From Rhodoferax sp. (GTDB lineage: Bacteria > Pseudomonadota > Gammaproteobacteria > Burkholderiales > Burkholderiaceae_C): a DNA stretch of 6,297 nt. The notes under the pieces are model-generated. The model was not told the origin of the DNA. It did no database searches and saw only the letters and a list, made by a program, of their open reading frames with translations. Both the position numbers and the translations under genes were made by a program. Where the stretch lies: contig JAIFMR010000211.1 in the NCBI GenBank assembly GCA_020048255.1, forward strand, positions 1-6,297, written 5' to 3'. Below, piece by piece: positions 1 through 5,487 of this stretch (its first letter is position 1; each line of letters opens with the position of its first letter).

Positions 1-11
1 GACAAAACCTT

Positions 12-20
12 TGGCATACT
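12..20 (+). promoter_or_regulatory. possible extended -10 promoter element for the NlpC/P60 lipoprotein gene
   Basis: The bases TGGCATACT fit an extended -10 element: TG, one base, then CATACT (4 of 6 matches to TATAAT). The expected -35 would lie at or beyond the left edge, so it cannot be judged. Transcription would begin near position 27, giving a leader of about 23 bases. This is a weak call on one short match. Confidence 0.22.
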
Positions 21-49
21 CATCTCATGTCTCAGATTGTTGATTTGAA

Positions 50-559
50 ATGAACCCGGTTACCCGCTTAAGTGTGTTCAGCGTCAGCCTGTCAGGTGTT
101 CTGTTGCTGTCGGCGTGTGGGACTTCACCGCCCATGCGGCAAATTGTGCCGACGACAGAAACTGCAGACATTCCCGCCAGACTCTCGGTGCACCAGGCTC
201 ACGACGTCACCATTTATGCTTTGGGATTGGTCGGCACGCCTTATCGCTACGGGGGTAACACGCCAGAAAGTGGTTTTGATTGCAGCGGGCTGATTGGTCA
301 TGTGTACCAGTCCCGTGCCAGCGTCGCCGCGCCACGGACGGTGTCACGCCTGCAGTTTTGGGGGTCTGTCATTTCCAACCAACAAGTCCGCTCGGGCGAC
401 CTGGTGCTGTTTGCCCAGCGCGATGGGGCAACGCACGCCGGTATTTACGTGGGCGAGGGGCGCTTTGTCCATGCACCCTCTACCGGGGGCACGGTGCGGC
501 TGGACAACGTGAATTCAGCCTACTGGGCCAAGCAACGGCCCACTTTCAGGCGGCCCTGA
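50..559 (+). CDS. NlpC/P60 family lipoprotein, putative cell-wall peptidase
   Basis: This encodes a 169-residue secreted lipoprotein with an NlpC/P60 (peptidase C40) domain, a family that cuts peptide bonds in the peptidoglycan stem or cross-link. Residues 1-23 form a type II signal peptide: a short N-region with Arg6, a hydrophobic core, and the lipobox L-S-A-C with lipidated Cys23. A short linker follows, then the catalytic domain from about residue 50 to 160. Cys78 in GFDCSGL is the nucleophile, His129 in THAGIY the catalytic His, and His141 in FVHAPS the third polar residue, so the triad is intact. RSGDLVLF (114-121) is another family hallmark. The length is typical of small single-domain members (Spr/MepS-like). 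The ATG at 50 is the only start that keeps the signal peptide, but no clear Shine-Dalgarno precedes it. The gene converges on the ETF-QO gene with a 16-base gap. Class assignment is firm; the exact bond cleaved is unknown. Confidence 0.93.
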   Translation: MNPVTRLSVFSVSLSGVLLLSACGTSPPMRQIVPTTETADIPARLSVHQAHDVTIYALGLVGTPYRYGGNTPESGFDCSGLIGHVYQSRASVAAPRTVSRLQFWGSVISNQQVRSGDLVLFAQRDGATHAGIYVGEGRFVHAPSTGGTVRLDNVNSAYWAKQRPTFRRP

Positions 560-575
560 TCCGCCGCCTTATGCC

Positions 576-2267
576 TCACATCTGTGCGTAATTGGGTCCG
601 CCCCCCCCCTCAGGCGTGACCCAGACGATGTTTTGCGTCGGGTCCTTGATGTCGCAGGTCTTGCAGTGCACACAATTGGCCGCGTTGATCTGCAAGCGGT
701 CTGCCCCCTTGTCATCCTTGACAAACTCATACACGCCGGCCGGGCAATAGCGTGCCTCCGGCCCGGCGTATTTGGCCAGGTTGACATTCACCGGCACAGA
801 GGCATCTTTCAATGTCAAGTGCGCCGGCTGGTTCTCTTCATGCGCCGCACTGCTGATGAATACGCTGGAGAGGCGGTCAAAAGTCAGCTTGCCATCCGGC
901 TTGGGGTATTCGATCGGTTGGCACTCGGCAGCGGGCTTCAGGTAGGCATGGTCCGGCTTGTCCCGGCGCACCGTCCAGGGCATTCTGCCGCGCAGTCCAA
1001 ACTGCTCCAGCCCGTTCATCAGTGTGCCCACCCGCAGACCATACTTGAACCAGCTCTTGAAGTTGCGTGACTTGTTCAACTCAGTGTAGAGCCAGCTTTG
1101 CTCAAATGCTTCCGGGTAGGCGCTGAGTTCATCTTGGGCTCGGCCTGCGGTGACGGCGGCAAATGCAGCCTCTGCGGCCAGCATGCCCGACTTGATGGCA
1201 GCGTGGCTACCCTTGATGCGACTGACATTCAGAAAACCGGCATCACAGCCCACCAGGGCGCCACCAGGGAAGACGGTCTTGGGCAATGACAACAGGCCAC
1301 CGGCCGTGATGGCACGGGCGCCGTAAGCTATTCTTTTGGCAGTCACTTCGCCTTTTGAGTTTTCCAGGTACCAGCGGATGTTGGGGTGGGTCTTCCAGCG
1401 CTGGAATTCTTCAAACGGGCTCAAATACGGGTTTTGATAGTTCAAGCCAGTGATGAAGCCCATGGCAATTTTGTTGTCAGCCATGTGGTACAGGAAGGAG
1501 CCGCCATAGGTGGCATCGTCCATCGGCCAGCCAGCGGTGTGCACCACCAGGCCAGGCTCATGACGCTCAGGATCGACTTCCCAGACTTCCTTGATGCCTA
1601 TGCCGTAGCTTTGCGGGTCACAACCCTCATCCAGGTTGAACTTGGCAATGATTTGTTTGCCCAGGTGGCCGCGTGAGCCTTCGGCAAAGATGGTGTACTT
1701 GCCCAACAGCTCCATGCCAATCTGGAAGTTGGGGCCGGGTTCTCCGTTCTTTTCCACTCCCATGTTGCCGGTGGCTACGCCTGTCACTGCACCCGCGTCG
1801 TTGTACAGGACTTCAGCAGCAGCAAAGCCGGGGAAGATTTCCACACCCAGGCTCTCGGCCTGTTCACCCAACCATTTTGTGAGGGCCCCCAGGCTGATGA
1901 TGTAGTTGCCGTGGTTCTGGCTGCAGGGGGGTAACAGGAAGTTGGGGGTGCGATAGCCCGTGGTCTCACTCAGAAACAGCATGGCCTCGTCAGTGACCGG
2001 TTGGTCCAAGGGGGCGCCGAGTTCTTTCCAGTTGGGAAGCAACTCGGTGAGGGATTGCGGGTCCAGCACGGCACCGGAGAGGATGTGGGCGCCGGGCTCA
2101 GAACCTTTTTCCAGCACGACCACGGAGACTTCCTTGCCTTCTTTGGCAGCGAGTTGCTTGAGGCGGATGGCGGTGGACAGGCCAGCGGGGCCACCGCCGA
2201 CCACCACCACGTCGTAGTCCATCGATTCGCGGGGGCCGTGTTGGGTCAGGATTTCTTGGGGGGTCAT
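576..2267 (-). CDS. electron transfer flavoprotein-ubiquinone oxidoreductase (ETF-QO)
   Basis: This 563-residue protein is a full-length orthologue of mitochondrial ETFDH. It is an FAD and 4Fe-4S protein bound to the inner face of the membrane, taking electrons from reduced ETF (fed by acyl-CoA and some amine dehydrogenases) to ubiquinone. Residues 18-30 carry the Rossmann FAD motif (GGGPAG at 24-29), with Glu53 ending the second strand to bind the FAD ribose, followed by the ETF-QO sequence GAHILSG (59-65). The C-terminal ferredoxin-like part carries the cluster ligands Cys508 (YCPAGVYE), Cys532, Cys535 and Cys538 (CVHCKTC), then KDPTQNIVWVTPEGGGGPNY as in bacterial homologues. The start at 2267 gives the leader MTPQEILTQHGPRES that I recall from Burkholderiales homologues; a second Met at residue 16 is possible, but neither has a strong ribosome site. 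No etfAB or acyl-CoA dehydrogenase gene is in the window. A run of nine G lies near the 3' end but the frame is intact. Confidence 0.97.
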   Translation of the reverse strand: MTPQEILTQHGPRESMDYDVVVVGGGPAGLSTAIRLKQLAAKEGKEVSVVVLEKGSEPGAHILSGAVLDPQSLTELLPNWKELGAPLDQPVTDEAMLFLSETTGYRTPNFLLPPCSQNHGNYIISLGALTKWLGEQAESLGVEIFPGFAAAEVLYNDAGAVTGVATGNMGVEKNGEPGPNFQIGMELLGKYTIFAEGSRGHLGKQIIAKFNLDEGCDPQSYGIGIKEVWEVDPERHEPGLVVHTAGWPMDDATYGGSFLYHMADNKIAMGFITGLNYQNPYLSPFEEFQRWKTHPNIRWYLENSKGEVTAKRIAYGARAITAGGLLSLPKTVFPGGALVGCDAGFLNVSRIKGSHAAIKSGMLAAEAAFAAVTAGRAQDELSAYPEAFEQSWLYTELNKSRNFKSWFKYGLRVGTLMNGLEQFGLRGRMPWTVRRDKPDHAYLKPAAECQPIEYPKPDGKLTFDRLSSVFISSAAHEENQPAHLTLKDASVPVNVNLAKYAGPEARYCPAGVYEFVKDDKGADRLQINAANCVHCKTCDIKDPTQNIVWVTPEGGGGPNYAQM

Positions 2268-2402
2268 GGGTTACTCGCTTGATAATGAGAGAGGTCAGGT
2301 GCCTGAATGCCAATTGTCTGATGTAGCAAACAATTTTAGGGTTGGATTTGCGCACAATGGAGCGGCAATAGAGTTGCACATCTATTTACAGGAGAAACAA
2401 AC
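2268..2402. promoter_or_regulatory. divergent promoter region between ETF-QO and the SDR gene
   Basis: This 135-base spacer must hold the start signals for both outward-facing genes. It is AT-richer than the flanking coding DNA. An inverted repeat AATTGT (2312-2317) and ACAATT (2330-2335), with 12 bases between, sits roughly midway and could be an operator. A weak plus-strand promoter candidate is TTGGAT (2342-2347), an 18-base spacer, then CAATAG (2366-2371). A strong ribosome site AGGAG (2390-2394) lies 8 bases before the SDR ATG. I could not pick a convincing promoter for the ETF-QO side. No regulator is identified. Confidence 0.5.
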
Positions 2403-3185
2403 ATGGCTTACAGCATAGATTTATCAGGGCGAGTGGCCTTTATCACGGGCGCGTCCGGTGGCTTGGGGGCCCAGTTTGCCCGGACCTTGTCGGCTGCTGG
2501 TGCCGCCGTGGTGCTGGCCAGCCGCCGTGTCGACAAGCTCAAGGAATTGCGGGCCCAAATTGACGGTGAAGGCGGCGATGCGCACGTGATTGAGCTGGAC
2601 GTGACCGACCACGCTTCCATCAAGTCGGCGGTCGCCCACGCCGAGACCGAGGTGGGTTCGATTGACATCCTGGTCAACAACTCGGGGGTCAGCACCACTC
2701 AGCGCATTCAGGATGTCAGCGAGTCAGATTTTGAGTACATGTTTGACACCAACGTGAAAGGTGCTTTTTTCGTCGCGCAAGAGGTGGGCAAGCGCATGTT
2801 GGCGCGCTCGCAAGGCTCGGCACCGGGCAGCTTCACCGGTGGGCGGATCATCAATGTGGCCTCCACCGCCGGCTTGCGGGTGTTGCCCAAGATTGGCGTG
2901 TATTGCATGAGCAAGGCGGCGGTGATTCAGATGACCAAGGCCATGGCGCTGGAGTGGGGTAAGTTTGGCATCAATGTGAACGCCATTTGCCCCGGCTACA
3001 TTGACACCGAACTCAACCACCAGCATTGGCAAACCGAGGCCGGACAAAAGTTGGTGCAAATGCTGCCACGCAAGCGTGTGGGTCAGCCCCAGGACCTGGA
3101 CGCGCTCATAGTGATGTTGTGTTCGGACCAAAGTCACTTCATCAATGGCGCGGTGATCTCGGCCGATGACGGCTTTGGCGTCTAG
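2403..3185 (+). CDS. classical short-chain dehydrogenase/reductase (FabG-like SDR)
   Basis: This 260-residue NAD(P)-dependent oxidoreductase has the classical SDR length and all its landmarks. The cofactor-binding TGASGGLG lies at residues 15-22, the NNSG structural motif at 92-95, and the catalytic tetrad is Asn117, Ser154, Tyr167 and Lys171 (YCMSK). The PG motif of the segment after strand 6 lies at 197-198. Arg41 and Arg42 after the second strand (ASRR) suggest a preference for NADP(H), though this is inference. The start is well supported by AGGAG 8 bases upstream. The substrate cannot be read from the sequence: FabG-type ketoacyl reductases, hydroxyacyl-CoA and sugar-alcohol dehydrogenases share this pattern. 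The neighbours (ETF-QO, thioesterase, CoA-transferase) suggest an acyl or keto-acid substrate. Its 3' end overlaps the transporter start by 20 bases, implying co-translation. Confidence 0.94.
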   Translation: MAYSIDLSGRVAFITGASGGLGAQFARTLSAAGAAVVLASRRVDKLKELRAQIDGEGGDAHVIELDVTDHASIKSAVAHAETEVGSIDILVNNSGVSTTQRIQDVSESDFEYMFDTNVKGAFFVAQEVGKRMLARSQGSAPGSFTGGRIINVASTAGLRVLPKIGVYCMSKAAVIQMTKAMALEWGKFGINVNAICPGYIDTELNHQHWQTEAGQKLVQMLPRKRVGQPQDLDALIVMLCSDQSHFINGAVISADDGFGV

Positions 3186-4110
3186 CGCGAGCCACTCGAT
3201 TTCGCGCCACACCTGGATCGGCATCGCTGCCGGGTTGGGTGCTGGGGCTTTATGGGGCATGGTGTTTGTAGTGCCGCGTATGACGCCGGGCCTGTCGTCG
3301 GTGGATTTGACTGCGGCACGTTTTGTCAGTTTTGGGGCCATGGCGGCCTTGGTTATGTTGCTGAATTGGCGCTCGCACACCTGGCCCAGTTGGCATCAGG
3401 CGGCCAGTGCAGTAGGCATGAGTCTGCTGGGGGCCACCGGTTATTACCTGTTACTGGCGCAATCCATTACCGCTGCTGGCAGCGAGGTGCCCACGCTCAT
3501 CATTGGCACGATTCCGATTTGGGTCATGTTGTTGGGCAAACCCATGCATCTGAAGTGGTCGGCGCTGGTCCCGGGTCTGTTGCTGACGGCGGCGGGCTTG
3601 GCGCTGATGATGCAGGCGTCTCTGGCGCATGTTGTGGAGCAGCCACTGGAGGGCCAGGATTTTTGGTGGGGGGTGTTGCTGGCGTTGGGGGCCATGGCCA
3701 GCTGGACCGCTTTTGCCTTGCTGAACGCCGCCTGGCTCAAACGCCACCCTGAAGTCAGCGCCACCGAATGGGCCAACTGGCTGGGCCTGGCCACCGGCGC
3801 CGGCGCCCTGCTGTTGTGGATGCTGGCAGGTTCGGAGTCAAAAGTGCTTCTGGCCCTGGACGGTAAAGCGCTCATAGCTATTTATTGCATAGCGACAGGC
3901 ATCGGTGCCGGCTGGGCCGCCAGCATTCTGTGGAATATGGCCAGCCAGCGCTTGAGCGTGAGTTTGTGCGGCCAATTGATCGTGAGCGAAACCTTGTTTG
4001 CCCTGTTGTATTCATTTGCCTGGGACGGTGCCTGGCCACAATGGAGTCAGTGGCTGGCTGCAGGCTTGTTCACCCTGGGCATATTGGCGTCGGTCCGGGC
4101 GCACCGCTGA
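3166..4110 (+). CDS. EamA/DMT-superfamily inner-membrane transporter
   Basis: This is a 314-residue polytopic membrane protein of the drug/metabolite transporter superfamily, with two tandem EamA halves and about ten helices. Helix-like stretches are near residues 17-37, 47-67, 81-98, 108-124, 134-152, 166-188, 203-222, 234-256, 266-285 and 295-311. The end of the second half carries the conserved SLCGQLIVSETLFALLYSF (266-284). The family exports or imports amino acids, metabolites or drugs; the substrate here is unknown. The ATG at 3166 lies inside the SDR gene and gives a 20-base overlap; GGTGA at 3152-3156 is a fair ribosome site. A TTG three codons later is an alternative. Residues 225-243, between helices 7 and 8 and into helix 8, are encoded by an AT-rich double-hairpin segment that resembles a dispersed intergenic repeat, so this part may not be ancestral. 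The reading frame is intact through it. Confidence 0.92.
   Translation: MTALASSASHSISRHTWIGIAAGLGAGALWGMVFVVPRMTPGLSSVDLTAARFVSFGAMAALVMLLNWRSHTWPSWHQAASAVGMSLLGATGYYLLLAQSITAAGSEVPTLIIGTIPIWVMLLGKPMHLKWSALVPGLLLTAAGLALMMQASLAHVVEQPLEGQDFWWGVLLALGAMASWTAFALLNAAWLKRHPEVSATEWANWLGLATGAGALLLWMLAGSESKVLLALDGKALIAIYCIATGIGAGWAASILWNMASQRLSVSLCGQLIVSETLFALLYSFAWDGAWPQWSQWLAAGLFTLGILASVRAHR
3838..3893. repeat. putative dispersed Comamonadaceae-type repeat captured in frame inside the transporter gene
   Basis: Within a GC-rich gene this 56-base stretch is AT-richer and forms two tandem hairpins. GTGCTT (3844-3849) pairs with AAGCGC (3866-3871) with one G-U pair; GCTAT (3877-3881) pairs with ATAGC (3889-3893) around a 7-base loop. 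Read on the minus strand, the layout is GCTAT, loop, ATAGCT, GCGCTT, spacer, a GGCCAGAAGC-like arm, then TTTTGA. From memory this matches a roughly 60-bp element scattered in many copies between genes of Acidovorax, Polaromonas and Rhodoferax. It is translated without a stop as residues 225-243 of the transporter and contains two ATA codons six codons apart. The hairpins are seen directly; membership in the repeat family is recalled, not tested. Confidence 0.55.
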
Positions 4111-4284
4111 TTTCATTTCCATATCAATCCGACATGTTGTTGCAACGCCATGCCCTCCCAATGCATCTGAAGATGCATTGGGACACACGTCTGTACTGTC
4201 TGCGGCTTCGCGCCTAGTGTCGTATCGATCTGGAAACGGAATGACACCGCGCGGCAGACGCGATTGAAATCACTGGAGTCATGA
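4111..4284. other. gap upstream of the thioesterase with palindromes
   Basis: This 174-base gap lies between the transporter stop and the thioesterase start. It contains an 8-base palindrome GTTGCAAC (4139-4146), the long perfect palindrome at 4157-4182, and a broken extended inverted repeat at 4198-4259. GGAG at 4275-4278 serves as the ribosome site for the ATG at 4285. An ATG at 4281 is out of frame and ends after four codons. I could not identify a convincing promoter; the thioesterase could be read through from the SDR-transporter unit or have its own start here. Confidence 0.4.
4157..4182. repeat. 26-bp perfect palindrome (hairpin or operator)
   Basis: The arms CCCAATGCATC (4157-4167) and GATGCATTGGG (4172-4182) are perfectly complementary around TGAA, giving an 11-bp stem with a four-base loop. 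Each arm itself contains the palindrome ATGCAT. It lies 46 bases after the transporter stop and 102 before the thioesterase start. No T-run follows on either strand, so it is not a textbook intrinsic terminator. It could terminate or stabilise the upstream transcript, bind a dimeric regulator, or be a REP-like element. Confidence 0.6.
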
Positions 4285-4704
4285 ATGAAATTTGAAATCC
4301 CGGACAACAAAAAGAAAGTTTTTGACGGGGTGGTGACGATTCGCTGGGGTGACATGGATGCCATGGGACACGTCAACAACACCACCTACTTTCGCTACAT
4401 GGAAACCGTGCGCATTGACTGGATGCGCGCAGTCGGCAGCATGCCCAACCCGTTGGGCGAGGGCCCGGTGATCGTGAATGCGTTTTGCAACTTTTACAAG
4501 CAGCTCGAATACCCGGGTGACGTGCTGGTCAAGATGTACGCCAGCGACCCCGGGAGAACCACGTTCGAGACCTGGACCACCATGGAGATGGTGGACCAGC
4601 CCGGTGTGATTCACGCAGCCGGCGGTGCCACCACCATCTGGGTCGATTTCCCGAAACAAAAAGCCATTGAATTGCCGCAGTGGATGCGTGACATCGTCAG
4701 CTGA
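4285..4704 (+). CDS. acyl-CoA thioesterase, 4HBT/YbgC-FadM-like hotdog fold
   Basis: This encodes a complete single-domain hotdog protein of 139 residues, the usual size for the 4-hydroxybenzoyl-CoA thioesterase/YbgC group, which hydrolyses acyl-CoA to free acid and CoA in the cytoplasm. The active-site segment IRWGDMDAMGHVNNTTYFRY (19-38) has the family pattern D-x-D-x-x-G-H-V-N-N-x-x-Y. Asp25 matches the position of the catalytic Asp of 4HBT, and Glu40 begins the long helix. The central strands VIVNAFCNFYKQLEYPGDV (62-80) and TTIWVDF (116-122) fit the fold. The start is supported by GGAG six bases upstream; the overlapping ATG at 4281 is out of frame. Substrate chain length cannot be inferred. 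It stands alone on its strand, 174 bases after the transporter and converging on the DUF2934-like gene. Confidence 0.9.
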   Translation: MKFEIPDNKKKVFDGVVTIRWGDMDAMGHVNNTTYFRYMETVRIDWMRAVGSMPNPLGEGPVIVNAFCNFYKQLEYPGDVLVKMYASDPGRTTFETWTTMEMVDQPGVIHAAGGATTIWVDFPKQKAIELPQWMRDIVS

Positions 4705-4707
4705 GGC

Positions 4708-4724
4708 TCGGGCCTGACGCCCGA
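4708..4724. terminator. short hairpin between convergent genes, possible bidirectional terminator
   Basis: TCGGGC (4708-4713) pairs with GCCCGA (4719-4724) around the loop CTGAC, a GC-rich 6-bp stem starting 4 bases after the thioesterase stop and ending 18 bases before the stop of the opposing gene. Position and GC content suit a bidirectional terminator, but there is no T-tract on either side, so this is tentative. Confidence 0.4.
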
Positions 4725-4741
4725 CAGCACTGCAACGCGGT

Positions 4742-5161
4742 TTAGACCGTGAAATGTCCGCTGGCAATCAGGCGGTCGACTTCTGCCTCGGCTTCCATCC
4801 AGTCGGCAGCCGGGTTGCCCAGGGTGAAGCCACGGCGCTCGGCGATATAGAACGCGGCCACTGAAACGTAGTGGTTGCGTTGCTCGGTGGTCAGAACCGG
4901 CTTGGGTGCGGTAGACGCCTTCAGAGCGGTCTTGGGCGCGCCCACTTTTTTGGCTGCAGGTTTGGCTGCGGTGGTGGTCGGTGCAGTTACTGTCTTGGCA
5001 ACTGCCTTGACTGCGACCTTCGCGGGCGCTTTGGCCACAGGCTGGGCGGCGGGAGCCGCAACGATCTTCTTTTCAGCAACTGGTTTGCTGGCTACCGTTT
5101 TGCTGGGCGCAGCTTTGACGGCCGCCGTTGTGGCACTGGGCTTCTTCGTGGTCGTGACCAT
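4742..5161 (-). CDS. small DUF2934-like protein with a histone-H1-like Ala/Lys/Pro-rich N-terminal tail
   Basis: This 139-residue protein has two parts. Residues 1-91 are low-complexity, almost only Ala, Lys, Val, Pro and Thr (repeated AKP, AVK and PAAKK units), strongly basic and surely disordered, like bacterial histone-H1-like or AlgP-type tails. Residues 92-133 are ordered: TEQRNHYVSVAAFYIAERRG, then PAADWMEAEAEVDRLI. The pattern of an aromatic helix, a Gly turn, then D/HW-x-x-A-E is that of DUF2934, a small family of unknown function often found fused to such tails. Nucleic-acid binding by the tail is an inference from charge. The start is firm: AAGGAAA (5166-5172 on the minus strand) lies 4 bases before the ATG. 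It runs against its neighbours and is probably monocistronic. The high-GC composition makes a long opposite-strand reading frame, which is a shadow. Confidence 0.82.
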   Translation of the reverse strand: MVTTTKKPSATTAAVKAAPSKTVASKPVAEKKIVAAPAAQPVAKAPAKVAVKAVAKTVTAPTTTAAKPAAKKVGAPKTALKASTAPKPVLTTEQRNHYVSVAAFYIAERRGFTLGNPAADWMEAEAEVDRLIASGHFTV

Positions 5162-5197
5162 GGTGTTTCCTTGAGGTTGAAGGTGAATTCATTGTGA

Positions 5198-5233
5198 AGT
5201 GACCGTGTGTCCAATCGTTTGACCCAGGTCACT
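5198..5233. repeat. 7-bp inverted repeat, possible operator
   Basis: AGTGACC (5198-5204) is an exact reverse complement of GGTCACT (5227-5233), with 22 bases between. The element lies 37-72 bases upstream of the minus-strand DUF2934-like start, where a promoter or operator would be. The 29-base centre-to-centre spacing is nearly three helical turns, which would suit cooperative binding, but a 7-bp match in such a gap can also arise by chance. Confidence 0.35.
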
Positions 5234-5415
5234 AAAAAGCAAGAGCAAAACCCGTGCCATACGGCAGGGCAGGCTGTTGATTTTAAACCGGGAAACGGGT
5301 GCCAAAACAGGGCATCCAAACAGCTGTCCTCATGTACCACCCAGAGCTGTGACTCAACGCCGTCCACGATGGTGCGCTCGCATGACAAATGTAGACCCAT
5401 CGCAGGCATTTCAAA

Positions 5416-5424
5416 TGGGATACT
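5416..5424 (+). promoter_or_regulatory. possible extended -10 promoter of scoAB
   Basis: TGGGATACT reads as TG, one base, then GATACT (4 of 6 matches to TATAAT), an extended -10 element. No good -35 is seen about 17 bases upstream, which extended -10 promoters can lack. Transcription would start near 5431, giving a leader of about 57 bases before the scoA GTG. Confidence 0.3.
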
Positions 5425-5475
5425 ACGACCCGGCAAAGGTCATCGTGTTAGGCGCCAAGAAGCGAGTTCAATTAC

Positions 5476-5480
5476 AGGAG
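5476..5480 (+). promoter_or_regulatory. ribosome binding site that sets the scoA start at GTG 5488
   Basis: AGGAG ends at 5480. A TTG at 5482 is only one base away, too near for initiation, whereas the in-frame GTG at 5488 lies 7 bases away, the usual distance. The same AGGAG with a 7-base gap precedes scoB. This favours the GTG. Confidence 0.8.
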
Positions 5481-5487
5481 TTTGAGT

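Larger units (their letters stand above)
5162..5487. other. 326-base non-coding gap with divergent promoters for the DUF2934-like gene and scoA
   Basis: I see no gene here. Short frames lack ribosome sites and any recognisable protein. The left part should hold the leader and promoter of the minus-strand DUF2934-like gene. It contains a 7-bp inverted repeat AGTGACC (5198-5204) and GGTCACT (5227-5233). A weak hairpin GGGTGCC (5297-5303) with GGCATCC (5311-5317) lies mid-gap, and AGCTGT occurs twice between 5320 and 5352. The right part holds a possible extended -10 at 5416-5424 and the scoA ribosome site at 5476-5480. The gap is long for a bacterial promoter region, so upstream regulatory sites for scoAB are likely but not identified. 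Confidence 0.5.

Noticed and set aside
600..610. Possible frameshift in ETF-QO at the homopolymer run
   Set aside because: The frame continues to the expected Gly-rich PNY ending and a stop, so no frameshift is needed.
633..1070. 145-codon plus-strand frame opposite the ETF-QO gene
   Set aside because: It is antisense to the conserved C-terminal part of ETF-QO and has no domain or start signal.
2724..3380. 218-codon open frame on the minus strand opposite the SDR and transporter genes
   Set aside because: It is antisense to the intact SDR gene with its full catalytic tetrad, has no recognisable domain, and is rich in His, Arg and Ala as expected of a shadow frame in GC-rich DNA.
3252..3752. 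166-codon plus-strand frame inside the transporter gene
   Set aside because: It is a second frame of the transporter coding sequence, low-complexity in Gly, Ala and His, without a ribosome site.
4157..4182. Palindrome as a standard intrinsic terminator for the transporter gene
   Set aside because: No T-run follows the stem on either strand, so I list it as a palindrome of unknown role.
4871..5197. Gly/Cys/Arg-rich frames on the plus strand opposite the DUF2934-like gene
   Set aside because: They mirror the Ala/Lys/Pro codons of the minus-strand gene, which has a good ribosome site and a recognisable C-terminal domain.
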